Positions 1 through 8,577 of a stretch of 64,000 nt of DNA are shown in pieces (positions within the stretch are counted from its first letter, which is position 1; each line of letters opens with the position of its first letter). The stretch comes from Terriglobia bacterium (GTDB taxonomy: Bacteria; Acidobacteriota; Terriglobia; Terriglobales; Acidobacteriaceae). The stretch spans positions 62,001 to 126,000 of the forward strand of contig JAIQFP010000005.1 in NCBI GenBank assembly GCA_020073165.1. Reading direction: 5' to 3'. Made by a program: the position numbers and the translations under genes. The notes beneath the pieces were generated by a model. It did no database searches. It had not been told where the DNA came from and saw only the letters and a program-made list of their open reading frames with translations.

Positions 1-17
1 AATACGGTGATCCACGG

Positions 18-39
18 TATGCAACCTCGAGGTTGCATA
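18..39. promoter_or_regulatory. 22-bp perfect palindrome, putative operator
   Basis: A perfect palindrome built on GCAACC-TCGA-GGTTGC with TAT/ATA at the ends. A second copy of GCAACC-N4-GGTTGC follows at 62-77, so the centres are about 41 bp apart, close to four helical turns. Paired sites upstream of the VOC gene suggest a dimeric repressor of the winged-helix type. From general knowledge, ArsR-like regulators near VOC and SRPBCC genes use GCAACC/GGTTGC palindromes, but no regulator gene is visible in the window. Confidence 0.55.
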
Positions 40-61
40 TTAACTCATCCCAACTAAACCT

Positions 62-77
62 GCAACCAAGCGGTTGC
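62..77. promoter_or_regulatory. Second GCAACC-N4-GGTTGC inverted repeat
   Basis: The arms GCAACC (62-67) and GGTTGC (72-77) are identical to the core arms of the palindrome at 18-39, with spacer AAGC instead of TCGA. Having the same arms and the same spacer length twice within 60 bp argues for two bound dimers rather than chance. Confidence 0.5.
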
Positions 78-200
78 CATTCTGTTGGGGGGCCTCAAGA
101 CATTGGTTTATGGCTGTCGGGGATTGTGTCTTAAACACTCGGCCGCTGTTTCGTCTAAGCCTCTTCGTCCGGGTCGACGGTCAGCTTATACTTCTTGCTT

Positions 201-998
201 ATGCCAAACGTGGACAAACATCCGCCCGGCGCGTTCTGCTGGATTGAACTCGGCACCACCGACCAGAACGCGGCCAAGAAGTTTTATGGAACGCTCTTCG
301 GGTGGGAGATCAAAGACCTGCCCATGGGGCCCGACGATCTCTACACCATGTTCAGGCTGCAAGGCCGCGACGCGGCCGCAGGTTACACCTTGCGCCCAGA
401 CCAGCGAGCGGCAGGTGTGCCTCCGCATTGGATGATCTACGTCGCGGTGGAGAGCGCCGATGCGTCCGCAAGGAAATGTGAACAGCTTGGCGGCAAGGTC
501 GTGGCGGCGCCGTTTGATGTGTACACCGTTGGCAGGATGGCGGTGATCCAGGACCCGACCGGAGCGTTCCTGTCGCTGTGGCAAGCCAAAGAGGGCCCGG
601 GCCTCGGCATTGCCGGCGAAAATGGGACGCTGTGCTGGGCCGATCTCAGCACGCCCGACCAGGTGCGCGCAAGCAAGTTTTATTCCGATCTGTTCGGATG
701 GAAGATGACCGAGGACACCGACGATGATCCTCCCTCCGGCTACCTGCACATCATGAATGGGGAAGACTTCATCGGTGGAATTCCACCGGCCCAGCATCGT
801 GATCCGACCGTTCCGCCGCACTGGCTGCCGTACTTCCAGGTGGCGAGTTGCGATGCGAGCGCAGCCAAGGCGAAGGAGTTGGGCGGAACCTTCTGTCTGG
901 CCCCGATGACGATAGAGAGCGTAGGCCGGATGGCGGTGATCGCCGATCCACAACGGGCGGTGTTCGCTATCTTCCAGGCAATGCCGCGCAAGCCATGA
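201..998 (+). CDS. Two-domain VOC (glyoxalase/bleomycin-resistance fold) protein
   Basis: A 265-residue protein made of two tandem VOC domains, about residues 10-120 and 135-260. Each opens with a CWxxL-type strand and an FY..LFGW segment, and each ends with a GRMAV(I) strand followed by a DP turn. This is the layout of the Cfp30B-type double glyoxalase family. These are metal-dependent or metal-free enzymes or binding proteins, and the substrate cannot be read from sequence. The ATG at 201 is preferred to an in-frame TTG at 195. The stop overlaps the next gene's start (ATGA), so the two are probably co-translated. Two GCAACC-N4-GGTTGC palindromes upstream suggest repression by a small regulator. 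Confidence 0.85.
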   Translation: MPNVDKHPPGAFCWIELGTTDQNAAKKFYGTLFGWEIKDLPMGPDDLYTMFRLQGRDAAAGYTLRPDQRAAGVPPHWMIYVAVESADASARKCEQLGGKVVAAPFDVYTVGRMAVIQDPTGAFLSLWQAKEGPGLGIAGENGTLCWADLSTPDQVRASKFYSDLFGWKMTEDTDDDPPSGYLHIMNGEDFIGGIPPAQHRDPTVPPHWLPYFQVASCDASAAKAKELGGTFCLAPMTIESVGRMAVIADPQRAVFAIFQAMPRKP

Positions 999-1759
999 TC
1001 CTCACCATCGATCACGGGCCGGTGCGCGAGTTGCGGCTTAACCGCCCGCCGGCGAACGCGCTTTCTCCCGAGCTGATCACGGTGCTGAAGCAGGCAGTGG
1101 AAGCTGCCCCGCAGGAGGGCGTGCGGGGACTGGTGCTGTCGGGCTCTCCCGGCAGGTTCTCCGGCGGATTGGACGTGCCGCTGCTGCTGACGCTCGACCG
1201 CGCCACCATGAACGGTGTATGGCGCGACTTCTACGGCCTGCTGCGTACGCTGGCCTGCTCTCCGGTGCCGATTGCCGCCGCCATCACCGGCCACGCTCCC
1301 GCGGGTGGCACGGTGCTGGCCCTGTTTTGTGATTGGCGAATTGCGGCCGGGGGCGACTGGAAGATTGGCCTCAACGAGGTGCAGGTCGGTCTGCCGTTGC
1401 CGCCGGTGATCTATTCAGCCTTGCAGCGCTTGGTGGGCGCGCGACAAGCAGCACGACTCGCCGTCGGCGGTCTGCTGGTGTCACCGGCAGAGTCGCTCAG
1501 CCTCGGCCTGGTGGACGAGGTGGTTCCGGCAGAGCAGGTGGTGGAACGGGCGGTGAAATGGTGCCAGGAGTGGCTGGCGCTGCCTTCGGTGGCGATGACC
1601 CGGACTCGCCGCGAGGCTCGCGCCGACCTGACCGCGCTGTTCGAGCAAAACTTGCCCGGCGAAGTCGAAGAGATCAGCGGGTGGTGGTGGGATGAGCAGG
1701 TGCAATCCGTACTGCGCAGCCTGGTGGAACGGTTGGCGAAGAAAAAACAGGCTGGCTAG
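995..1759 (+). CDS. Enoyl-CoA hydratase/isomerase family protein
   Basis: A 254-residue crotonase-fold protein. The oxyanion-hole segment is PAGGTVLALFCDWRIA at about residues 100-115. A later IGLNEVQVGL segment resembles the GLNE.Q.G stretch of mitochondrial-type delta3,delta2-enoyl-CoA isomerases, with a single catalytic Glu in NEVQ. An isomerase acting on unsaturated fatty acyl-CoA in beta-oxidation is therefore the best guess, with hydratase as the alternative. The ATG at 995 overlaps the stop of the VOC gene by 4 bp. A longer in-frame extension into the VOC gene has no support. A hairpin at 1783-1806 probably ends the transcript. Confidence 0.8.
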   Translation: MILTIDHGPVRELRLNRPPANALSPELITVLKQAVEAAPQEGVRGLVLSGSPGRFSGGLDVPLLLTLDRATMNGVWRDFYGLLRTLACSPVPIAAAITGHAPAGGTVLALFCDWRIAAGGDWKIGLNEVQVGLPLPPVIYSALQRLVGARQAARLAVGGLLVSPAESLSLGLVDEVVPAEQVVERAVKWCQEWLALPSVAMTRTRREARADLTALFEQNLPGEVEEISGWWWDEQVQSVLRSLVERLAKKKQAG

Positions 1760-1782
1760 AGATCATTGGTAATCCAGACCTA

Positions 1783-1806
1783 CCCGGCACTTCCGTGCCG
1801 GGCTTT
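1783..1806 (+). terminator. Hairpin terminator after the isomerase gene
   Basis: An 8-bp perfect stem CCCGGCAC/GTGCCGGG with loop TTCC, followed by CTTTCCT. It lies 24 bp after the stop. The T-tract is short, so termination may be partial. Confidence 0.6.
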
Positions 1807-1880
1807 CCTATGCCGCCGCTGTGCGGCTGAGGCGCTGCTCAGGGACGACGTTTGGCTTTGTAAGACCACGGGGGAGCCGG

Positions 1881-2513
1881 TCAGCCCTTGACCAGGAAAG
1901 GATTGCTCTGCCGCTCTTCACCGATGGTGGTCAGCGGTCCGTGGCCGGGGACGACCACCGTCTCATCCGGCAGGGCTAGGACCTTTTCGTGCAGGGAGTT
2001 AATGATCTTCTTGAAGGATCCGCCGGGCAGGTCGGTGCGGCCAATGCTTCCCGCAAACAAGGTGTCCCCGGCAATCAACGTCTTCTCCGCAGCAAAATAA
2101 AGACAAACGCTGCCCTCGGTGTGCCCTGGGGTGTGGAGGACGTTGGCAGTCAGCGAACCCGCGGTGAGGGAGTCCGCTGGTTCGACGCTGTGGTCGATCT
2201 CCACTTTGCCGGGCGACGCCATGCCGACCCACGCCGCCTGCACATCGAGCATCTTCAGCAGGGCATAGTCGTTCTGGTTAAGCAGGATGGGAGCGCCGGT
2301 GACTGCGCGCAACTTCATGGCGCCGCCGACATGGTCAATGTGTGCGTGGGTGATGACGATCTGCTTCACCTGAAGGTTGTGCTTGCGGATGAGGTCGAGG
2401 ACGTCGTCGATGTCGTCGCCCGGGTCGATGACCATGGCTTCGCGCGTGGTTTCATCTCCGATGACCGAGCAATTGCACTGGAGCGGGCCAACAGGAAGGA
2501 TTTCGTGGATCAT
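1881..2513 (-). CDS. MBL-fold hydrolase, glyoxalase II-like
   Basis: A 210-residue metallo-beta-lactamase-fold protein close in length to the short YcbL-type hydroxyacylglutathione hydrolases. Metal ligands are visible: THAHIDH (HxHxDH) near residue 75, LHTPGHTEGS near 130, GDTLF near 150 and VPGHGPL near 190. The N-terminus PVGPLQCNC is typical of the family. The likely role is hydrolysis of glutathione or other thioesters such as S-lactoylglutathione. It sits downstream of secG on the same strand, with about 100 bp of low-complexity sequence between them. The ATG at 2513 is the first start in the frame. Confidence is high for family and moderate for substrate. Confidence 0.85.
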   Translation of the reverse strand: MIHEILPVGPLQCNCSVIGDETTREAMVIDPGDDIDDVLDLIRKHNLQVKQIVITHAHIDHVGGAMKLRAVTGAPILLNQNDYALLKMLDVQAAWVGMASPGKVEIDHSVEPADSLTAGSLTANVLHTPGHTEGSVCLYFAAEKTLIAGDTLFAGSIGRTDLPGGSFKKIINSLHEKVLALPDETVVVPGHGPLTTIGEERQSNPFLVKG

Positions 2514-2612
2514 GGATTAGTCGTCAGTCGCCGGTCATCAGTCGTCAGGAAAACCACACGCCCAGCCCCGACCAAGTATGAGGCCTCATGGCTGAAGACT
2601 GGCGCGCGACGA

Positions 2613-2945
2613 CTATTTCTGCTGCGCGGGTGGCGCTGGTTTCTGTGTCGGAGCTGCCGGTTGCGACTGGGTCTGCCCGGTCTTCACGTCCTTCAACACC
2701 GAGGCCGGACCGGTGTGCCGCGAGGCATAGACGGAAAGCGTGATCGAAGTCACCATGAAGATGATCGCGGACCAAGTGGTCGCCTTGGAAAGGGCGCTGG
2801 CGGCGCCGCGCGGACCGAAAGCCGTCTGGCTGCCCATGCCTCCGAAGGCGGCTGCGATGTCACCGCTCTTGCCGCTCTGCAGCAGCACCACGATGATGAT
2901 GAAGAAACAAACGATGATGTGAACGATGGTAATCAGAATGATCAT
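2613..2945 (-). CDS. secG: Preprotein translocase subunit SecG
   Basis: A 110-residue protein with two membrane spans, about residues 2-22 and 53-70. Between them is the conserved SecG stretch LLQSGKSGDIAAAFGG. The tail is rich in Gln, Pro and Ala. SecG is the small non-essential subunit of the SecYEG channel in the inner membrane. The ATG at 2945 is chosen because the open frame upstream runs through the tRNA-Leu gene and cannot be coding. The tRNA-tpiA-macro-pgk-gap run lies directly upstream on the same strand; secG near tpiA, pgk and gap is a common bacterial arrangement. Confidence 0.93.
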   Translation of the reverse strand: MIILITIVHIIVCFFIIIVVLLQSGKSGDIAAAFGGMGSQTAFGPRGAASALSKATTWSAIIFMVTSITLSVYASRHTGPASVLKDVKTGQTQSQPAAPTQKPAPPAQQK

Positions 2946-3026
2946 GTCGGGTTTCCAATTGTCAATTGGCAATTGCCAACCGGCAATCGCACACAAGCCT
3001 TTCGCTTTCCATTCAACCTGGGACGA

Positions 3027-3111
3027 TGGTGCGGAAGGGGGGATTTGAACCCCCACGCCTTGCGGCGCCACCCCCTCAAGATGGTGTGTCTGCCAGTTCC
3101 ACCACTTCCGC
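3027..3111 (-). tRNA. tRNA-Leu(GAG), CCA encoded
   Basis: A class II tRNA. Acceptor arms are GCGGAAG/CTTCCGC (3105-3111 and 3031-3037), discriminator A, and genomic CCA at 3027-3029. The anticodon arm is CCATC-TTGAGGG-GGTGG with anticodon GAG at 3075-3077. The long variable arm is CGCC-GCAA-GGCG, and the T arm contains GTTCAAATC. It reads CUC/CUU leucine codons. Confidence 0.97.
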
Positions 3112-3141
3112 ACGGGCGCGAGATTACGTAGAGGCTAAGTG

Positions 3142-3150
3142 ATTATAACA
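3142..3150 (-). promoter_or_regulatory. Extended -10 promoter of tRNA-Leu
   Basis: On the reverse strand this reads TGTTATAAT, a perfect TATAAT with the extended TGn. It lies about 31 bp upstream of the mature tRNA 5' end. No good -35 hexamer is seen at 16-18 bp spacing, which is usual for extended -10 promoters. Confidence 0.6.
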
Positions 3151-3226
3151 AAAGCGAGGAAACCACAGAGGACACAGAGTCACCGGGAAGAAAGCCCCTG
3201 TCTTCCGCGGTGGCCCTGCGCTTAAG

Positions 3227-3976
3227 TTAGTACTTCACAATTGCCGCAAACGACTTGGGATCGAGGCTGGCCCCACCCACCAGCGCGCCGTCAATCTCTG
3301 CTTCCGCCATGAGGGCCTTGGCATTCTCCGGCTTGACCGATCCTCCGTACAGGATGCGCAGTTGACCTGCGAATTCTTCCCCAAAGGCTTTGGCCGCCTC
3401 CCCGCGAATCAGCAGGTGGGCGTCGGACGCCAATTGAGGGGTGGCCGTCTTTCCCGTCCCAATCGCCCAGACCGGCTCGTAGGCAACCACCAGTTTGGCT
3501 GCCTTCTTGGCGGAAATGGCGTGAAAGGCGCGCAGGCACTGGCGGCGCAGCACGTCCTCAGTCAGCCCGGCTTCACGCTCTTCCAGCACCTCACCCACGC
3601 AGGCAATCGGCGTCAGTCCAGCCTCCAGCGCCGCCTTCAGCTTGAAATTGACAATGTCATCGGTCTCGCCGAAGTACTGGCGGCGTTCGGAGTGCCCCAC
3701 GATCACGTGCGTGCAACCTACCGCGAGGAGCATGCCGGCGGAGGTTTCCCCCGTAAACGCACCTTGCTTTTCCCAATGCATATCCTGCGCCCCGATTGCC
3801 ACGTTGGAGCCCTTCGCCGCCTCGACCGCCGCCGGAAGGTTCACAAATGACGGGCAAACCAGAATCTCGTCACGTTCGTGGTCGGAGACCAAGGGTAGGA
3901 ACTCGCGGAAGAAGTCGCGGGTCTCGTCGGGGGTCTTGAACATCTTCCAGTTGGCGGCAATCAGCTTTTTTCTCAT
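3227..3976 (-). CDS. tpiA: Triosephosphate isomerase
   Basis: A 249-residue TIM-barrel enzyme interconverting dihydroxyacetone phosphate and glyceraldehyde 3-phosphate in the cytosol. Asn and Lys of the active site are in AANWKM at residues 8-13. The electrophilic His is in VGHSERR, the catalytic Glu is in AYEPVWAIGTG, and the phosphate loop is LYGGSVKPEN near residue 210. Length is normal for the family. Its ATG overlaps the stop of the upstream macro-domain gene by 4 bp (ATGA), so the two are translationally coupled at the end of a gap-pgk-macro-tpiA run. Confidence 0.97.
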   Translation of the reverse strand: MRKKLIAANWKMFKTPDETRDFFREFLPLVSDHERDEILVCPSFVNLPAAVEAAKGSNVAIGAQDMHWEKQGAFTGETSAGMLLAVGCTHVIVGHSERRQYFGETDDIVNFKLKAALEAGLTPIACVGEVLEEREAGLTEDVLRRQCLRAFHAISAKKAAKLVVAYEPVWAIGTGKTATPQLASDAHLLIRGEAAKAFGEEFAGQLRILYGGSVKPENAKALMAEAEIDGALVGGASLDPKSFAAIVKY

Positions 3977-4581
3977 CGAGGACCTTTTTCAATTTTGTAT
4001 GGCGATGCGGTCTTGGGATGGCGCAGATTCTCCGCGGCCGTGACGTAGGCCTGGAGTGTGGCGGCATCGAAAAGGACAAAGCGTACGTGCGTCACATGAT
4101 TCGCAGAGGCCAACGCCTTCACCACGCTGGTGACGGCAATTTTGGCTGCTTGCATGACCGGATAGAGGTAAGCGCCAGTGGAGATGGAGGGAAACGCCAG
4201 TGACTTGACGGCGTGGTCGTCGGCCACGCGGATGGATTCCCGGTAGCAACTCGCAAGGGTTTCCGCCTCGCCCCGACGGCCGTCGCCATAAATGGGACCC
4301 ACGGTGTGAATCACGTGCTTGGCCGGCAACCGCCCTCCGGTGGTGATTACCGCCCGTCCGGCGGGAAGACGGCCGATCTCTGCAACAATGCGCTCGCACT
4401 CCTTCAGAATCGAGGGGCCGCCGGCGCGGTGAATGGCGCCGTCCACGCCACCGCCGCCCATCAGGGACGAGTTGGCCGCGTTCACAATCGCGTCGGTATT
4501 TTCCTTGGTGATATCGGCTGGACCATGGAACTCCACGGTCTTGCCATCATCCAGCAGGAGCCGAATTGTGAAGTCGCTCAA
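3973..4581 (-). CDS. Macro-domain protein, likely O-acetyl-ADP-ribose deacetylase
   Basis: A 202-residue single macro domain of the MacroD/YmdB type. The ADP-ribose-binding signature IVNAANSSLMGGGGVDGAIH lies at about residues 32-51. The later loop SISTGAYLYP (GxxxYP) contacts the distal ribose. Such enzymes remove the acetyl group from O-acetyl-ADP-ribose or ADP-ribose from modified acidic residues. The start is a TTG at 4581, 18 bp after the pgk stop. No ATG fits before the signature, and no clear ribosome-binding site is seen, so translation may be coupled to pgk. Its place between pgk and tpiA is unusual. Confidence 0.88.
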   Translation of the reverse strand: MSDFTIRLLLDDGKTVEFHGPADITKENTDAIVNAANSSLMGGGGVDGAIHRAGGPSILKECERIVAEIGRLPAGRAVITTGGRLPAKHVIHTVGPIYGDGRRGEAETLASCYRESIRVADDHAVKSLAFPSISTGAYLYPVMQAAKIAVTSVVKALASANHVTHVRFVLFDAATLQAYVTAAENLRHPKTASPYKIEKGPR

Positions 4582-4599
4582 AGCCAGTATCCAGGCAGA

Positions 4600-5811
4600 T
4601 CAGCGTTTGTCCGTGAGCGCTTCGACCCCGGGCAACTTCTTGCCCTCCAGGAATTCGAGCGAGGCTCCGCCGCCGGTGGAGATGTGCGTGACCTTGTCGG
4701 CGACGCCCGCGGCCCGAATCGCCGACACCGAGTCGCCACCGCCCACAATCGAGGTCGCGCCGGGGTTGTCGGCGATGGCATGCGCGATCTTGAAGGTCCC
4801 CTTCGAGAACGGCGAGACCTCGAACACCCCCATGGGACCGTTCCACACAATGGTCCGGGCGCGCGCAACCTCCTCCGAAAAAGCTTCCACGGTTTGCGGG
4901 CCGATATCGAGGGCCATCATGTTGGCGGGAATGGGGTGGCCGCCGGAGACCGTGTGTACCAGGGCATTCACATCAATTTTTTCGGCGACCACGTGGTCCA
5001 CCGGAAGCAGGAACTTTACCTTGCGAGCCTTGGCATCGTGCATCAGTTGGCGGGCGAGTTCGACTTTGTCCGCCTCGACTAGCGACTTGCCGACGTGTTC
5101 CCCCTGGGCTTTGAGAAAGGTGTAGGCCATGCCGCCACCGATGAGGAGGCAGTCCACCTTGTTCAGCAGGTTTTGAATCACGCCGATCTTGTCGCTCACC
5201 TTGGCTCCACCCAGGATGGCAATAAACGGGTGCTCCGGATGCTGCAGCGCCTTACCCAGGTAAGCGAGTTCCTTTTCCATCAGCAGGCCGGCGGCAGATT
5301 TGTGCAAGAACCTGGTGATTCCCACAGTCGAGGCATGGGCGCGGTGCGCTGTGCCGAAGGCATCGTTCACGTAGTACTCCGCGAGAGCGGCGAGTTGCTT
5401 GGAGAACTTCTCGTCGTTGGCCTCCTCTTCGGCGTGAAAACGCAGGTTCTCCAGAAGCAGGGTCTGGCCCTTTTCGAGTTTTCCGGCCATCTCTTCGGCT
5501 TCCAAACCGACGCACTCGGGGCAGAATCCCACGTTCTCACCGCGTGCCAGTTCTTTGTCCAGCAGCATGCGCAGGCGCTCGGCCACGGGCTTGAGGCTCA
5601 GCTTGGGATTGGGCTTCCCCTTGGGGCGGCCCAGATGCGAGGCCAGGATCAGCCGTGCCCCGTGGCGCAGGGCATATTCGATGGTCGGCAGGGTCTCGCG
5701 GATGCGAGTGTCATCCATCACGCGGCCGTCATCGAGCGGTACGTTGAAGTCCACCCGCATGAAAATGCGGTGATCGTTGAGCGGAAGATCGCGAATTGAG
5801 AGCTTGGACAT
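4600..5811 (-). CDS. pgk: Phosphoglycerate kinase
   Basis: A 403-residue two-lobed kinase transferring phosphate from 1,3-bisphosphoglycerate to ADP. Substrate-binding residues are in RVDFNVPLD (residues 19-27) and [10 protein letters not shown] near residue 58. The nucleotide-binding segment GGGDSVSAI and the C-terminal [17 protein letters not shown] are intact. The start ATG at 5811 has GAGGA upstream. It follows gap on the same strand with 74 bp between, which contain a short dispersed repeat. Confidence 0.97.
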   Translation of the reverse strand: MSKLSIRDLPLNDHRIFMRVDFNVPLDDGRVMDDTRIRETLPTIEYALRHGARLILASHLGRPKGKPNPKLSLKPVAERLRMLLDKELARGENVGFCPECVGLEAEEMAGKLEKGQTLLLENLRFHAEEEANDEKFSKQLAALAEYYVNDAFGTAHRAHASTVGITRFLHKSAAGLLMEKELAYLGKALQHPEHPFIAILGGAKVSDKIGVIQNLLNKVDCLLIGGGMAYTFLKAQGEHVGKSLVEADKVELARQLMHDAKARKVKFLLPVDHVVAEKIDVNALVHTVSGGHPIPANMMALDIGPQTVEAFSEEVARARTIVWNGPMGVFEVSPFSKGTFKIAHAIADNPGATSIVGGGDSVSAIRAAGVADKVTHISTGGGASLEFLEGKKLPGVEALTDKR

Positions 5812-5840
5812 GGCTGGTTGTCCTCAGATGGCCGGCGGGA

Positions 5841-5866
5841 CCCTTCGACTGCGCTCAGGGCAGGCT
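5841..5866. repeat. Short dispersed-type intergenic repeat between gap and pgk
   Basis: The sequence begins CCCTTCGACTGCGCTCAGGG and continues CAGGCT. It contains CCCT/AGGG arms and sits between two GCCGGC hexamers. The same CTTCGACTGCGCTCAGGGCAGG string is a familiar interspersed element of many environmental genomes. Only one copy is in this window, so the repeat status rests on general knowledge. Confidence 0.4.
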
Positions 5867-5885
5867 GCCGGCGCTACAGCTTACG

Positions 5886-6896
5886 TCACAGGCCCTTACC
5901 GGCGATGTAATTGATCAGGTCGCGGACACGGCACGAGTATCCCCATTCGTTGTCATACCAGGAAATCACTTTGACGCAGTTCCCGCCGACCACCAGGGTC
6001 ATGGGGGCGTCCACGATCGAAGAGCGCGAGTCCCCGCGGAAATCAGCCGAGACCAACTCGCCTTCTTCATAGCCCAGATACCCCTTGAGGGGTCCGGATT
6101 CGGATGCGTGTTTCAGTGTGGCGTTGACCTCGTCCCGGGAGGTCTTCTTGTCGACGAATGCCACCAGGTCCACCACTGAGACGTTGGGGGTGGGGACGCG
6201 CATGGCGAAGCCGTCCAGCTTTCCCGCCAGGTCGGGAATGACCAATTTCAATGCTTTAGCTGCGCCGGTAGAGGTCGGAATCATGGAGAGAGCCGCCGCC
6301 CGCGCCCGCCGCAGGTCCTTGTGCGGGAAATCCAGAATGACCTGGTCGTTGGTGTAGGAGTGGATGGTGGTCATGGTGCCGCAGACAATCTTGAAGTTGT
6401 CGTGCACCACTTTGGCGATCGGCGCCAGGCAATTGGTGGTGCAGGAAGCGTTGGAGATGATGTGATGCTTATGGGGATCGTAGGCCTGGTGGTTCACCCC
6501 CAGCACCATGGTTATGTCTTCATTCTTGGCCGGAGCGGAAATGATGACTTTCTTCACCGGCCCGCGCAGATGTTTCTTCGCGTCCTCGGCATTGGTGAAA
6601 CGGCCGGTGGACTCGACGACAATCTGCGCACCCACCGACTCCCACGGCAGCTTGGCCGGATCCTTCTCAGCAAACACACGGATGCTCTTGCCGTCGACCT
6701 TGATGGAGTCCTGGCCAGCGCTGATGTCATTGTGCAGATTGCCCAGGATGGAGTCGTACTTCAGCAGATGGGCGAGCGTCTTGGAATCGGTGAGGTCGTT
6801 CACCGCCACGAAATCGATATTCGGGTCCTTAAGCGAGGCGCGCAGCACGTTGCGCCCGATGCGTCCAAACCCATTAATGCCTACTTTGATTGCCAT
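5886..6896 (-). CDS. gap: Glyceraldehyde-3-phosphate dehydrogenase, type I
   Basis: A 336-residue NAD(P)-dependent dehydrogenase. The Rossmann start is [17 protein letters not shown], and the catalytic Cys is in [12 protein letters not shown]. The C-terminal [12 protein letters not shown] is complete. The ATG at 6896 is chosen because it follows a strong AGGAGG seven bases upstream and gives the canonical N-terminus; the open frame upstream has no family similarity. It is the first gene of the glycolytic run gap-pgk-macro-tpiA. Confidence 0.97.
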   Translation of the reverse strand: MAIKVGINGFGRIGRNVLRASLKDPNIDFVAVNDLTDSKTLAHLLKYDSILGNLHNDISAGQDSIKVDGKSIRVFAEKDPAKLPWESVGAQIVVESTGRFTNAEDAKKHLRGPVKKVIISAPAKNEDITMVLGVNHQAYDPHKHHIISNASCTTNCLAPIAKVVHDNFKIVCGTMTTIHSYTNDQVILDFPHKDLRRARAAALSMIPTSTGAAKALKLVIPDLAGKLDGFAMRVPTPNVSVVDLVAFVDKKTSRDEVNATLKHASESGPLKGYLGYEEGELVSADFRGDSRSSIVDAPMTLVVGGNCVKVISWYDNEWGYSCRVRDLINYIAGKGL

Positions 6897-7093
6897 GTTG
6901 CCTCCTACGAGATGAAGAGAGCACAGAAAAGATACAAGGACCGGTTGGGAACAGAAAATGGTAACAGGCAGCGTGCCGAGGGGCAAATGAAGCGCCAGCG
7001 AAAGCCCGAGTCGGCATGCCCCCCGTTGTCCTCCTGAACGGGCTTGGAGCTCGGGAACGCCCGGCGCACTGTGGCCAGAACGTTGGTGTGGGA

Positions 7094-7453
7094 CTAGGTT
7101 TCCACCCCAATCTCCACAAACACGTTCTTCTTGCTCCACAAGAATGGCACCCGCATGGCCCAGTACTTGCGTGCCAGCGTCTTCCGCGCCCGGGGCCAAT
7201 CCGCTTGCGGCAGGATGCGTGCCTGCGCGCTGAACTCGGGGCCGGTGATTTTGCCACGGACGGTGCAGGGTGCGACCCGCACCCGGGCATTGTTGCGGAT
7301 CCGCTTGTACTTGCCGGAGTCACTGCGAGTCATGACGTAGAGTTTGCCGTCGTCTTCGCCAAACCATACCGGGGTGTAGACTGCGGCGCCGGTTTTGCGG
7401 ACGGTAGCCAAGCTGATGTATTTCTGACCCTGAATTTCGCGCGGAACGGGCAT
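7094..7453 (-). CDS. PPOX-class (split barrel) flavin/F420-dependent oxidoreductase
   Basis: A 119-residue protein of the pyridoxamine-phosphate-oxidase-like split-barrel fold. Visible features are the opening strand [41 protein letters not shown] (the segment contacting the cofactor phosphate) and [13 protein letters not shown]. This pattern matches the small TIGR-type F420-dependent PPOX enzymes better than FMN pyridoxamine oxidases. The ATG at 7453 places the first strand near residue 12 as in relatives; a TTG at 7486 would add 11 residues. The ribosome-binding site is weak for both. The substrate is unknown. Confidence 0.75.
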   Translation of the reverse strand: MPVPREIQGQKYISLATVRKTGAAVYTPVWFGEDDGKLYVMTRSDSGKYKRIRNNARVRVAPCTVRGKITGPEFSAQARILPQADWPRARKTLARKYWAMRVPFLWSKKNVFVEIGVET

Positions 7454-7586
7454 GCCCAGATTGTATGGGAAGTGAAGACGCAGCAAGCCGCGTATTCACC
7501 GCCACGGTCTGCCCCCGCTGACATCATTGGTACGCGGGCCACTACTCGCATTGCCCGCAGGCAGGCCAGCGTGTTACAACCCAGAC

Positions 7587-8474
7587 ATGCGCAAATGGAT
7601 GCGCGAGCGCATGAAGCGCCGCAAGAAGTCTCCCGAGAAAGGCACGTCCGAAGCCACACCCGCACCTCTACAGCCTGCTTACTTTGATGTTGGAGTTCCG
7701 CCGGAGGCGCCTGCTGCGGAAGCGCGCCGGGCCGAACCGGCGCCGGAACAGCCTCAAACACGAGAGGCGGATGAGCCTCAAACCGGGCGGGAGGAATTAC
7801 CAGGGAGAAGCGGCGATGGGGTGCGGCGACGCCGTCGCCGGCGCGGCGGACGCGGGCGGGGCCGGGGCCAGGCGAGAGCCGCCGTGGCAGCGCCACCCGG
7901 GGAAACGCCCGTAGAATTTGCTCCCGAAGAGGCTGCCCCAGTTGCCGTAGCAGCCCACGAAGCTACGGCGGCGGCCACAGCGCACGCGCCGGCCTCGCCC
8001 TCCAGCCCCGTTCGCGCGCCCAAGGGTGTGGTGGTGCTGGCGATCGGCCTGCCGGGTTCGGGGAAGAGTTCCTGGTTCAAGCGCCACAACATCACAGCGC
8101 TCTCCAGCGACTTGTTGCGGGCGCTGCTGTTCGATAATCCCACGGAACAGCGTTTTCAAGATCTCGTCTTTTCCAATCTGCGGTCCATGCTGAAAGCGCG
8201 GCTGATCGCGCGCCGCCCCCTGAATTACGTGGACGCCACCAATCTGACTCCCCACGAACGCCATAGCTGGATCAAACTGGCCAAGGACTTCGGCTACGAG
8301 GTGCACGCCGTGTTCTTTGATGTGCCGGTGGAGGTCTGCCTGGAGAGAAATCAGCGCCGCCAGCGAGTGGTTCCAGAAGACGTCATGCGCCGCATGGCGG
8401 CCAAACTGCGCCCGCCTACATTCGAGGAGGGATTCGCGAAAATCACGGTGGTGCGGGTAAAGCACAAATCCTGA
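7587..8474 (+). CDS. P-loop kinase-like ATPase with basic Arg/Gly-rich N-terminal region
   Basis: A 295-residue protein. The C-terminal half (about 150-295) is a zeta-toxin/polynucleotide-kinase-like P-loop domain. It has Walker A GLPGSGKSSW near 160, an acid in LSSD, the segment YVDATNLTP and a lid region EVCLERNQRRQRVV with several Arg. Such domains phosphorylate nucleic-acid ends or small substrates. The first 145 residues are disordered: a basic MRKWMRERMKRRKK start, Pro/Ala/Glu-rich stretches, and RRRRRRGGRGRGRGQ at about 87-101, which suggests RNA binding. The ATG at 7587 is preferred over an upstream GTG-like extension. The substrate is unknown. Confidence 0.7.
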   Translation: MRKWMRERMKRRKKSPEKGTSEATPAPLQPAYFDVGVPPEAPAAEARRAEPAPEQPQTREADEPQTGREELPGRSGDGVRRRRRRRGGRGRGRGQARAAVAAPPGETPVEFAPEEAAPVAVAAHEATAAATAHAPASPSSPVRAPKGVVVLAIGLPGSGKSSWFKRHNITALSSDLLRALLFDNPTEQRFQDLVFSNLRSMLKARLIARRPLNYVDATNLTPHERHSWIKLAKDFGYEVHAVFFDVPVEVCLERNQRRQRVVPEDVMRRMAAKLRPPTFEEGFAKITVVRVKHKS

Positions 8475-8577
8475 CCGGTGCAAGGGATGCTCAGCAGCTC
8501 GAATGCCGCGGTGCTGGCAGCGGCTGATAGCACGCGCCCCGTTGTTCAGCGCACACGGTCGCTTGGCCACGGCTGAG

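Noticed and set aside
85-435. Open frame of 116 codons at the left end
   Set aside because: It overlaps the VOC gene in another frame, has low-complexity Arg/Ser/Pro content and lacks a ribosome-binding site.
1989-3131. Plus-strand 380-codon open frame
   Set aside because: It runs across the glyoxalase II-like gene, secG and the tRNA-Leu gene in antisense and cannot be coding.
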